A stretch of 24,940 nt of DNA, from contig CAJVPJ010000444.1 of NCBI GenBank assembly GCA_910592205.1, positions 1 through 24,940 of the forward strand. The letters are read 5' to 3'. Under the pieces are notes generated by a model. It saw nothing but the letters and a program-made list of their open reading frames with translations, did not search any database and was not told where the DNA came from. Origin of the DNA: Paraglomus occultum (Eukaryota; Glomeromycota; Glomeromycetes; Paraglomerales; Paraglomeraceae). Both the position numbers and the translations under genes were made by a program. Positions 10,455 through 20,443 of this stretch are shown here, piece after piece. Position 1 is the first letter of the stretch, and every line of letters begins with the position of its first letter.

Positions 10455-11307
10455 AACCGGAGAGGAAAGTGGAAATCAGAGAGTGGGAACAAGGACTGCC
10501 GTAATAAATAATTCACATCAGTACGGTCATTTGCATAGTAATATCTATTTAAGGTTCTTACAATCGTTATCGTTGAGCAACCATCGTTTATTATCGATAC
10601 AAGCCACTGCATACTAAAAAACATGTATGTAAAATACACATTACAAATTAATCAAATACATTCCAATCCGCAATGATTCCACATACCTGAACAACTAACT
10701 AGAGTCTTTTTGGCATCTCACACTCGTTTTGGATTCGTGAATGATAACAAAGGGTGTTGTGATCCTTTTTTCTTTCAATGAACTGGGGACAAGGAAAAAA
10801 ATTTCAAGAGTATAACAACTATTCCGGAATAAAGCGATCTGAAAAATGGGTAATGTTACCCCATATTAACATAATACATAGTGCAGAGAGATTGGGTGTG
10901 GATGAATGTTGTGCGAACGTTGTTGCTGCTGCTTGGGTTATAGATAGATGTGAGGTTACATGGATTGAGCAGGTTGGTTGTTCCTAATGTCAATACGTTA
11001 AATAAATAGATTCTTCTTAAGATTACATGAACACTACGCGGAGACGTATGTATATATACCTGATTACGGCCGAGAAGATCGATTAAACTCGTCTATAATG
11101 TTTTGACGTTTACTCATTCTCCTTTTTTCGTCGTCGTATCCATTTCTCATTCTTTGTAGTATTCTTTGTTTCTCTTTGTATTGGGAGAGAGAGAGACGGT
11201 TTTTTGATGGGCACAAAATGTCGGTTATCTCTCTGTATTCCACCCCTGATGCAATACCATGGTATTAAGATCATTCCACGAAGCATGCGTTAGGTCAATG
11301 CCTGCAG

Positions 11308-11334
11308 TATGCTGTTATGCTGTTATGCTGTTAT
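11308..11334 (+). repeat. TATGCTGT tandem repeat, just over three copies
   Basis: The 8-bp unit TATGCTGT is repeated three times and followed by TAT. The period is not a multiple of three, so open frames across it read the same peptide in shifted frames; this explains overlapping short open frames here. Confidence 0.85.
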
Positions 11335-12599
11335 CGTACCAATTGGAAAGTTATATGGTCTATTGAATCAATCGCTTCAATATTTTCTTCTTCTGACATG
11401 CCATTGTCTCCGGTGCCCATTCATGTATGGTGTATCAATTCACAAAAAGCAATACGAAATAAAAATGTCGAATTATACCTTTGTATTGGAACAATATGTG
11501 TTAGTAATCAGTAAAGGTGAATTTGTACAAACGGTTCTTGAATAAAGGACTGTGATATATGAAAAAAAAAAAAAAAACTCTTTCTCTTTCTCTCTTTCCC
11601 ACTCTTTCTTTTTCGACACTTTTACCGACATATTAAGCAATTGCAAAGACATTCAGGAAATTTTGATAGCGTTCACACAAGAGACTTTCTCAACTATGGT
11701 GAATCCCATAGATTATTTTAGTATCATACTCAGTTCGAAATAAAACATTCGCTCACTTTATTATTTTTTACAGCACAGCTCGACATTGTAAACAAAAAAA
11801 TGCGTGGACAAATACATTGGCAAAGAAGAAAAGAGATTGTGAATAGGACATCATAATAACTAGAGTTGATAATTTGGGAATGGAAAAAGATAAAAGAACA
11901 ATATTATGAGAATTGCTAAAATCGAAATGGTCTACAATAATGCTACGGGCGGTGCGGTGCTTTTGATGAGGAGTGGATGGGGGAATGGTGCATCGGCTGA
12001 TATCATTCAGTGTTACTTTCTCACGTTTACTTAATTCTAATTACCCAATCCTATTTTACGTCACTTGGACATTGAAGGCCATAATTGTTGAGATGTAACA
12101 TTCAAAAAGGGGTATTATGGTTACACTAACTATGAAATCATAATGGAGACTTTTTACCCCGACCCGATATGTATTGTACAAAAAGCGGATGGATGGAAAT
12201 AAAAAAATTATTATAACTAATAATCGACAACTACAATTGAATTTGGTTATCGCTTTTCGGACCATTCATTTCCCTTTTTATTTACAGAATTGTCAAAGAG
12301 ATCTTTCTTTCTTTCTTTCATTCATTCACCGGAATGGTTAGCGGAGAAGAAAAAAATTTTACTGTTCGATTATATTTACTTTTGTATTTATGTGAGACAT
12401 TCACATCTCGAATTCGTCTAGCAAAGCCCAAGAAACCCATTTGCTAAAAATCCTTTACAAAGGACCCCAACGTAGTATGATCGACTGCTTCTGTCACAAG
12501 GATTTCATGCTCTCTAATTTATCATGACCAATCTGATGTAGTGCTTCGTAATTTTGAGGCACTCTAATTGATATGATGTGTGACGAAAACAAGGTTAGC

Positions 12600-12680
12600 G
12601 GGGGAGGGGGGTGAATGAAAGGGGTGGTTGTTGTGGTTGTGGTTGTGGTTGTTGTGGAGGTGGTGGGGCGGAGCGGGTGT
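12600..12680 (+). repeat. G/T-rich imperfect (GGTTGT)n tract
   Basis: This stretch is nearly devoid of C and A. It consists of G runs followed by GGTTGT/GGTTGTT units and then GGAGGTGGTGGGG. The multiple G runs could allow G-quadruplex formation on the plus strand; that is inference. Confidence 0.7.
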
Positions 12681-15548
12681 TAATGAGAGGTTGATATGAC
12701 TCGGCGATGCATGGGTGGTAGTCCCACTCTTTTTCCCTGAGCGAGGCATATTAAAAATTGTCAAATGATTTTAATTAATTTCAATTACACTTGTCCCATC
12801 TTTGCAGTCCGTATTAATAATAACAGGGTGTGTGTTATGTTAGAGTAACAATCAATCGAAGAGTCAGTCAAGGTATTCCATTCGATTCCACACCCCCATC
12901 CCATGATACCAAGAATTGTTTAACGTATACAAGATCATCAACTAATCGTATAAACGTCATACAAACACATTCTATTTCCTAGTAGAGCAATTACACAAAC
13001 CTTGCCACGAGTATGTCTGTGCATGTTACTAAAGCGACGAACGGCTAATGGCGAGAGCACATCAAAAGTTTGGAGATTGTTTATTTTATCGACAATCAAT
13101 ATCATACATACTGGTTACATCTATCGTAGAGCGTTGGTTTCATTGGCTCTGGTAACAAAGAGCAAAAAATTTCATTACTTTTGTGTAAATAAAAGTTAAG
13201 CATACGGTATTTGCAGAAAAGAAAGTTTTATATTGAAATCATATACGAATCATACAAACGCTTTTTTATCATAACAGAAAAAACATATACACACAATACT
13301 TTCTCTCTCCAATAATGTTGATGATATCCAGTTAATATATCCATTTCAAGCATGACTTATTTGTAATTCCATCCCTTTTACATTTCACTCCATCCACTCT
13401 TCTTTCTCTTTCTGCGCTTTTACTTGTTTCCCTTTTTCTTTTTCTTTTTTTTTTTTGCTACAGTTTACTGTTACACCCTTTTCTTTTTTTTTTTTTTTTG
13501 AGAACGGCAATTCTTTTCCGTATTTCCCAGTCCGATTAAGGCTCATATGACGTCACACACAATCGCTTGCTTGTTTATCGGGGGAGGGGGGTTGAAAAGT
13601 CAAGACACCATGGTGATAACCAGTCAATTGCCGAGCCCATTACGATTACAACAAGCGGTTTCCCTTAAAAGAAACCACGTCACTGTCAAATACGAGTACA
13701 AAATTAATCGACCGCGGTCTGGAATTGGGGAGCGGAGGATCTGTTTACTAAATAAACTCTTATAACTGATTATCACTAAACTTACTTGTTTATAACAACG
13801 CCACAAACAAAACCATAATTTTTGCAATTTCCGAAAACTCTTGTCACATAAAAGAAAGGGTTTACTACATAGGAAAGAAACCACGCTTCGACGAACAAAC
13901 AAGTTGGCGTTGTTATTGTAATGTATTTTTTACGGTAATCCATTTTGCCTAGAGCAGTTTTCAAATTACTATACTTATATAGTATCATGGCTCGCGCTGG
14001 TTACGCGCCACAAACGTATAATAGGTTAACTATTGAGAAGAAAGAAAAAGAACGTTGGAATTGAGTTGGGAAAAAAAACCTAGATATTTTGATACTCGGA
14101 GTATCGGAAATGCTAGAGTAAATAAACATTAATATACAACGTATTATGCGATTTAATATAACCAAATATATTAGTATACATTGTTTAATTATTAGATATA
14201 GATTATCATTATAGGCAATGTGACATACTGCGATATAATTTTGTAGGCAATGTGATAAAGACACGAGTATTTACAAAACTTGTTTCTTAACCAAACAGCG
14301 GTTGCTGCATTGTAAAAACATGTATTATTGCGGATGGTTTGTTTGCATGTATATTTACAAAAAGTATATTGTAGAAGTTTCATTTAGCAAAGTCTCTTAA
14401 CATGTTTTGACACCTTGAAGGTACCTATCACATTTTTTGTGTGTCAACTTTAACGAACAATATTAAGACATGAAAAAATACAGTTAATTGTTTTACAAAC
14501 TATTTTAATATTTACCCTTATCTTTAACTCTTAGACTCTGCCTTTCCGTGTAGTGACTGGATACGGGATATGAGACTTTGACAAGTTATAATGTGTCGAC
14601 TTGCACACAAAACTATAACGTTTGTAATAAAAAGTAACGGCCGGCGTTTGTATCATTTAATTTCCAATAATATTCCATGCTCAGTATTACATAAATACGT
14701 GATTACACAAAAAAAACGTGTTTCGCACAAATTTTAACCGAAGGGTGGTATTATCCTTATTATTATTGATGAATGGTAACCCGACTCTTGTATACTCATT
14801 TGTACACTAGTAAACATAAACTGAATTATAACCTACTTTGGTTATATGATTAATATAGCTATTCTTGTCGTATCTACGAAATCAGTTTTTAAAAGATAAC
14901 AAACGATAAGCTTTGTTTCTTCTTCTTGCAATTATGAATTTTATTATTCAATTAAGAGTCTCACGATAAAACTCTTTAAACCAAGAAAAAGATAAACCAA
15001 TATTCGAATTACTACTAAGATAGCAAATTATAGTTAAAAATACAATAAAAAATCCTTAAAAATACAAATTATCTAACATCTGCTACATTAAACCACACAG
15101 TTTATTAGTTAAAACTTAGGAACAATCTTGTAATTTATCAAGATTTATATATCTTTTAGAGTAGTTGGTAAACAGATCACTAGAACAAAAGTAAGTACGT
15201 TATATCATACAACATAAAAAAAAACCATGACCAAAAAAAACAAAACAAAACAAAAACAAAAACAACTTACAAATTCAAAACCAGAAAATAAAAGTAACAA
15301 CATTTTACAGAGAAAAACACGTTTAAAAGAAAAGAGACGAGGTTAAACAATTCAACTATAAAGTAATCTACTTTCAAAGTGACTAATCAAACTTTGATAA
15401 TACAGTTTTTTTTTGTTTCTACCAAAAGTGAATAATTACTCAGCGTTTTTAAGATTCTTTTTTTGCAAATCAACTTTTCTCTACAAACATACTGCTCTCT
15501 CAAAGTGCAGAAGATTTCATATTATTATCAACACCATCAAACATCACC

Positions 15549-15584
15549 ATCAACATCAACATCAACATCAACATCAACATCAAC
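15549..15584 (+). repeat. (CATCAA)n microsatellite just downstream of the HMG-box gene
   Basis: Six CATCAA units lie about 45 bp beyond the stop codon of the minus-strand HMG-box gene. If its 3' UTR extends this far, the transcript would carry a (TTGATG)n repeat. Confidence 0.85.
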
Positions 15585-15626
15585 AACCAACATTCATAAC
15601 ACATAATAATTTCTTATTAAATTTAC

Positions 15627-16265
15627 TTAATCACAGATGCATACATGGTTGTGTTGTGGAGTATCGTAGTAACCAAACTCATACGGTGTCGTTGCCTGTG
15701 TAAAAACCTGCGACCCTGGCGAATCGATAAACGTGATCGGTAACGACGGTTCCATAGAGGGCGAATACAGCAAGTCGTCGTGTCTGCCCGGTGACGCATT
15801 TGTAATCAAGACGCTCTCCAAACCGGTCATTCCTGGCAAGCCGACGTTGTAAATTATGCCGATGGGTCTCGAATATATTGGACTGACTTGTTGACCGACC
15901 TGCTTGCACCGACGTCGCTGCGATGGAAAAAACTTTTCGTGCATCTTTTTAGCTTCTTTGGCCATGAGTTGACAGGCTTCTTTGACTCGGGGCGATTCGG
16001 TTTTCCATGCGCTCGAGGCACGTTTTATAATGTCTCGCATCGGGCAGTCCCAGTACCCGCGCGCTTGCAGTTCTTTCGCATAGGCTATGCGGTAGACGAA
16101 AAAGGCGTTTTGTGATCGGGTCGGAGTTCGGCCGTTTCGCTGTCTCGGTTTCAGGTCTTCGTGTTCTACTTGTAACGGAAGAGACACTTTTATGTCATCG
16201 GGAAGTGAACGATCTTGTTGATCGGATATGTTGATCCATGTATAGTCCCGAACTTGAGTTGACAT
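15627..16265 (-). CDS. MATA-HMG-type HMG-box protein
   Basis: This is a single uninterrupted frame of 212 codons from ATG at 16265 to TAA at 15627. One HMG box spans about residues 46-118. Helix 1 carries SQNAFFVYR (51-59) with the Asn-Ala-Phe wedge typical of sequence-specific boxes. Helix 2 has the conserved Trp87 in SSAWK, and helix 3 runs through KEACQLMAKEAKKMHEKFF and ends in a basic patch, RRRCK (117-121). The N-terminal 45 residues are acidic to polar. The C-terminal 90 residues are Pro/Ser/Thr-rich and probably disordered, ending in VCICD. The family binds and bends DNA in the nucleus; some fungal members are mating-type regulators, but nothing here proves that role. The gene has no intron and is much more GC-rich than its flanks. 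The first ATG is chosen because the frame upstream is AT-rich and low-complexity. Confidence 0.85.
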   Translation of the reverse strand: MSTQVRDYTWINISDQQDRSLPDDIKVSLPLQVEHEDLKPRQRNGRTPTRSQNAFFVYRIAYAKELQARGYWDCPMRDIIKRASSAWKTESPRVKEACQLMAKEAKKMHEKFFPSQRRRCKQVGQQVSPIYSRPIGIIYNVGLPGMTGLESVLITNASPGRHDDLLYSPSMEPSLPITFIDSPGSQVFTQATTPYEFGYYDTPQHNHVCICD

Positions 16266-16529
16266 TATTATTAGTTGTATTATTTGGATGTATAAGCGTA
16301 AATAAAAAGTAGAAAAGAAACAAGGTAAGGTTTTTTGTTTGTCGGTTTGGTAATAAGAAAAATGGGTATTTAAGCGTGTGAGTGAATATTGTATTTACAA
16401 CTTTCAGGAATCAGAATTTTTTTTGTAACGGTAAAATTCTGGATATGTGGATGGGGGCGGAGAGCTGTATAGTTGTTTATATGCGTTTTTAAATCTTTAA
16501 TGGGATATTTTAGGAAATGCTTGTTTCGG

Positions 16530-16552
16530 TTTTTTTTTTCTCTTTTTTTTTT
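16530..16552. repeat. T-rich tract upstream of the HMG-box gene
   Basis: Two T runs split by CTC lie about 270 bp upstream of the HMG-box start codon. Poly(dA:dT) tracts commonly reduce nucleosome occupancy in fungal promoters. A role here is inference from position only. Confidence 0.5.
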
Positions 16553-17837
16553 GTCGTTATTTTCTTTTGTTTTTGTGTTTATAGAAAAATTTTCTCTATC
16601 AGTTGTGATGGGGTTTTTTTTGTTGGCTGAGGAGTTTTTACCGTAGATGGAGTCGATATAGATTTATACATTTTCGACACTTGCTGATAGTGCTACAAGT
16701 GTGCCGGCCCATATTTGGGTAGCCAAAGGTATTCGTTTTCTGCTTGGTTACACAACTGTAGTAGAGCTTCTGAGAATATTTAAGTGTGCTTCTATAAAAT
16801 GTGTAAAAATTTGTAATTACATTTATGGCGATGTTTTATTTGATAGTCGGTATTCATCATTTATGGTGATGAGGTCGAGTGGGTGATAGCGTTGACAGGG
16901 GGCGATGTGGGTAATCACTATACTTTTGAGGCGAGAGGGATAGACAGTTGTGATAACCAAACAACGGGTAATAAAAAACTTACTTTTGGTCAAACTTTAT
17001 CAAAAAAAAAAAATAAGCTACAAGAAATAATTTATAGAGGAGAACAATGGGTCATGTGTGTGTGTGGGGAATATGATGTATATACAATGGTTTATATGCA
17101 CGTAGTCTATGTATTCTATTGCAGCAGTTGTTTATTTATCTCTGTTATACATCATATATGCAAAACTAAATTTCAAGTAACGTCTGGGTACCTGAGTGGT
17201 GGGCGGATACTCTACTTAATGTGATACGATCAGTAATAAGCATATAGTATTTTAAATATGAAGTGTTCAATTTACATCGTAGCTTATCGTTTACTGTCCT
17301 CCTGTCTTAATTATTGTTGCAATACAACCATGTTGTGATGCCTATCAATTTGTTTTTGTTTACCAACGCATCAATCTCTGCATCAAATTCGATTCATTTT
17401 ACGGGAGGGGAAAAAAAAAAAAAAGAGTAGAGAGAGGAAAGAGAAATCGGAGGATGAGGTCCGTATGCCCAATATCAGGTTTTGGTACTACGATAACTTG
17501 TAACACAATATAGATATACTATCAACTTTAGCGTCTGCATTGCATGTATTATTAAGTTTCTTTTGATGGTTAAAATTGTACTATCGCAGATCCATCCATA
17601 GCATGGTATGCAAACTCTTATTACTGTATTTTATTAAGTGTCACATTAGCGGTTAATGTTCTTTGTTCAAATTTTTCACATCCGAGATATATACAGTTTT
17701 TGGTTATACATTCGTTACATCTACATATCTATGTGATTTCCCTTCCATGTCTTAATTGGTAATAATCATATTTAGTCATTATTACCAGACAAAATTGATG
17801 TGATATTTTGAGCGTTTATTAATCACCAGGTAAATAA

Positions 17838-17911
17838 TGAAAGAAAAAAAGACTAGAGCGAATAAAAAGAAAAGGAAAGGAAGGGAAAGCGGAAAGAAAA
17901 GAAGACAAGAC
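17838..17911 (+). repeat. Purine-rich tract
   Basis: About 74 nt consist almost entirely of A and G, with only scattered pyrimidines. A short pyrimidine run follows directly (CTTTTCCCTCTCCCCCT, from 17911). A triplex-forming or strand-asymmetric structure is possible. No coding function is visible. Confidence 0.6.
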
Positions 17912-18670
17912 TTTTCCCTCTCCCCCTAGCAGTCACTTGACCATGACATAATATCAATTACCTACTATATTTGTTAACGGTACCCTCCCGCAGCTACTGC
18001 ATAACATTGTTCCCATGAATTATGCATAGATTGTTTAGTAGTAGCATTTTTATAAACCGTTTGTTTTAGTAGTGGTAATTAGTAAGCCTTTCATTTGTTC
18101 TCTAGCGTCACCTCATATTGAATCGTCCGGTGCACGTAATTAACCATTATCCACTAGAAAGTGGACCGCAATTAACCGATGCTAGACTTTCAATATCATT
18201 AGCGTACTGGTTTAGCCGTTGTATTCCCACTATAATTGTATATGCCGTTTGTTGATTTTCACTTTACAACCTCTGAGTTGTTACTCATAATGGTGATACT
18301 CAATAAGACCTACTTTCAATTCATTAAAATTGTTTACCACTATCATTAAGGTAACTGTAAAAAGGGGATATATTTTTGGAAATTAGAATCAATTAATTTT
18401 TTGACTTCCTGCGGGCATAGATATGGTCAATTGATTATCGACGGCGGCATACATACCATACTATCATATCAGTTAACCCGCAACTTATCCATCTATCAAC
18501 CTTTCCAAATATATTTCAACAAAATAAATCCTCTTTTTCCCGCACTTTTGTGGGCCCGTGTACCGTTTAGTTTGCAAAGAATACAATAAAGAATACGATC
18601 GTCACTATCGCAAAAAACTTGCTCCATTTTAAAATCCTTCTTAGTACTTCCCGCACACACATACTATACT

Positions 18671-18746
18671 CTCACACACATACACACACACATACACACA
18701 CACACTATATACGCATGCATACGTGTACGCATGCACACACACATGC
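18671..18746. repeat. Alternating purine-pyrimidine (CA/TG) tract with a GCATGC near-palindrome
   Basis: The stretch is built of (CA)n with TA steps, then TATACGCATGCATACGTG and more CA. Purines and pyrimidines alternate almost throughout, broken mainly by one CT step. GCATGC boxes sit at both ends of a 22-bp near-palindrome. This composition favours Z-DNA. The tract can be read as a Thr/His repeat peptide but shows no gene features. Confidence 0.75.
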
Positions 18747-19329
18747 CTGTTATCCAACAAATATTTTATCAATGGAAAATGGCGTCTGCATTCCTTGGCA
18801 ATGATTTTAACTCGAAAGGGTTAAATTACCCTTTATTATTATCGTTTTCATTTGCTAAACTGGATTAAAGAATGCTGACGCTTGTATTCGACGGATGCTG
18901 TGTGCGAGCTAAGGCGTTTTCATTATTAATAAAGTATGATCGATTATGCATACCCAAGATAATGCTTATGCACATAACGTTTGTTCTTTGAAAAAATGTA
19001 CCGTTTTGGTCAATACGCTCACTGTAGACTATGTCATCATACGCAATCGTAAACCTATAATTGTAAGCACAAAAAGGAATGATTGCATGAAAAATTGCGT
19101 GTTTATCGAGATTAGGATATACGGAGTGAATATGAGATTGCGTAAGAGAGGGGCGGTAGACTAATCCGTGCGTTGGACTACGATGTAAACGGAAAGTACT
19201 ATTGGCAGGGCTCAGCCTATCTCGTAAAAGGTTAACAGGCTTTATGATTTGACAATGACCTGTTTGCAATCCGGATTGTGGCTGATGATCGACAACATCT
19301 GAATTTTTGATTTTTGGGGTATTGTCTAT

Positions 19330-19357
19330 CATATCATGTCATGTCATGTTATGTTAC
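19330..19357 (+). repeat. ATGTC-type pentanucleotide repeat
   Basis: CATAT-CATGT-CATGT-CATGT-TATGT is a five-copy imperfect tandem of a 5-bp unit. It creates overlapping false start codons on both strands. Confidence 0.75.
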
Positions 19358-19508
19358 AGAAAGAAAGAAGAAGTGTTGAAAGTGAAAAGAAGAATTCTAG
19401 TCTGTGTGCCCAATGTGATTTGTTTTGTCATTCTGTTTTCAATTTTATTTCCATTCGGAACAACTCGCTTGACATTTCATTCGACATATCAAAAACCGGT
19501 GAGCTGAT

Positions 19509-19527
19509 GTTTGTTTGTCAAACAAAC
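19509..19527. repeat. Perfect 19-bp palindrome
   Basis: GTTTGTTTGTCAAACAAAC has 9-bp arms, GTTTGTTTG and CAAACAAAC, around one central T. Its symmetry is of the kind seen in binding sites of dimeric proteins, but no adjacent gene start gives it a clear role. Confidence 0.6.
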
Positions 19528-20423
19528 GTAATGTTTCGCGCAAAATAGCAGATTAAACAAAGATATGACCCGCGTCCAAATCCATTCATATCCGGGGTCG
19601 AACGAACGAAAAAGAAACACTTTCTTAGTCATTGCCGATTTGCACAAAAAGCAACTTGATACATTCCCGGGATGACAGTATGGTGTGTTTGTTATCGTTT
19701 CACCGACATTCGTCCACAATGAAAAGAGGAAACATAACTAGCGCGAGCCGGATAATCGTCATTTCCAAAAGGAAAAACATCAAAAGATCTGTATAATCTT
19801 AACACACAAGCTAATATTCCGGATACAGAATAACGAATGCTGGTAACGGAAATCGCAATATATGTGCAAACATGTGTCTATAAATATCTGCTGATTCGAT
19901 TATCGATTAGAATGATCATGTGATTACAAACTTCGCATAACTGTGCGAGTGTAACAAATCATGTCGATTTTTACCCCAATATGTGGGTGATTGTCTTTGC
20001 TGTGCAGGACACACAAAACCATTTAACATTGTTCTCTATTGTCATTAACATGTTAAAATAAGAGTTCACAATTAGCATCGGAATAGCTAACAATTAAACA
20101 GATGACAATCATCGAAAAGTATACAGATTTTTAGAATGTCTATGATAGCCTTGTTACTTTCAGAGCTCTTGTCACTGACACGATAGCTTTTTTGCACGAG
20201 AAATGTCTCATTTTTTGAACCAAGTTACAATTCAATAAATAACCATCCTATTCGAGTAACGAATGTTGTATAAATCTTATCAACGTTTGTTCTCTGTTAC
20301 AATAACTTTATTCAATCATTGTTTTTCCCTGTCTTTCAGAATGATAAAACTTAATCGTCTGATTTTGAGTAAAGACTTTAGTTTGCAATTCAACCACCGT
20401 TATTGTTATGGGTAAAGTTTTTT

Positions 20424-20443
20424 TGTTAGCAACAATGCTAACA
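20424..20443. repeat. Perfect 8-bp stem, 4-nt loop hairpin
   Basis: TGTTAGCA-ACAA-TGCTAACA forms a perfect hairpin. A T run precedes it on the plus strand, which reads as an A run after it on the minus strand. It is isolated in the desert and has no assignable function. Confidence 0.6.

Larger units (their letters stand above)
9477..15626. other. AT-rich intergenic region between the methyltransferase and HMG-box genes
   Basis: No convincing coding sequence is visible in this 6.1-kb stretch. It contains several microsatellites: AAC at 10223-10277, GAGAGT at 10400-10454, an 8-bp unit at 11308-11334, G/T-rich at 12600-12680 and CATCAA at 15549-15584. Long polypyrimidine runs lie at about 13380-13500. 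Open frames such as 10778-10987 (69 codons) and 13547-13765 (72 codons) have no recognisable motif. One small ORF starting in a GC-rich context (13987-14064) is noted as a finding. A small TTCCTG-TTT-CAGGAA hairpin lies at 10019-10033. Confidence 0.6.

Noticed and set aside
15888-16115. Plus-strand 75-codon frame over the HMG box
   Set aside because: It is antisense to the well-supported HMG-box coding sequence, and its openness follows from the GC-rich codon use of that gene.
16883-17224. Plus-strand 113-codon frame
   Set aside because: No recognisable motif; it crosses a poly-A run and a Tyr/Val/Cys-rich AT stretch, and there is no splice or homology support.
18619-18804. Plus-strand 61-codon frame with a Thr-His repeat
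   Set aside because: It is a direct translation of the CA dinucleotide tract and has no flanking coding signal.
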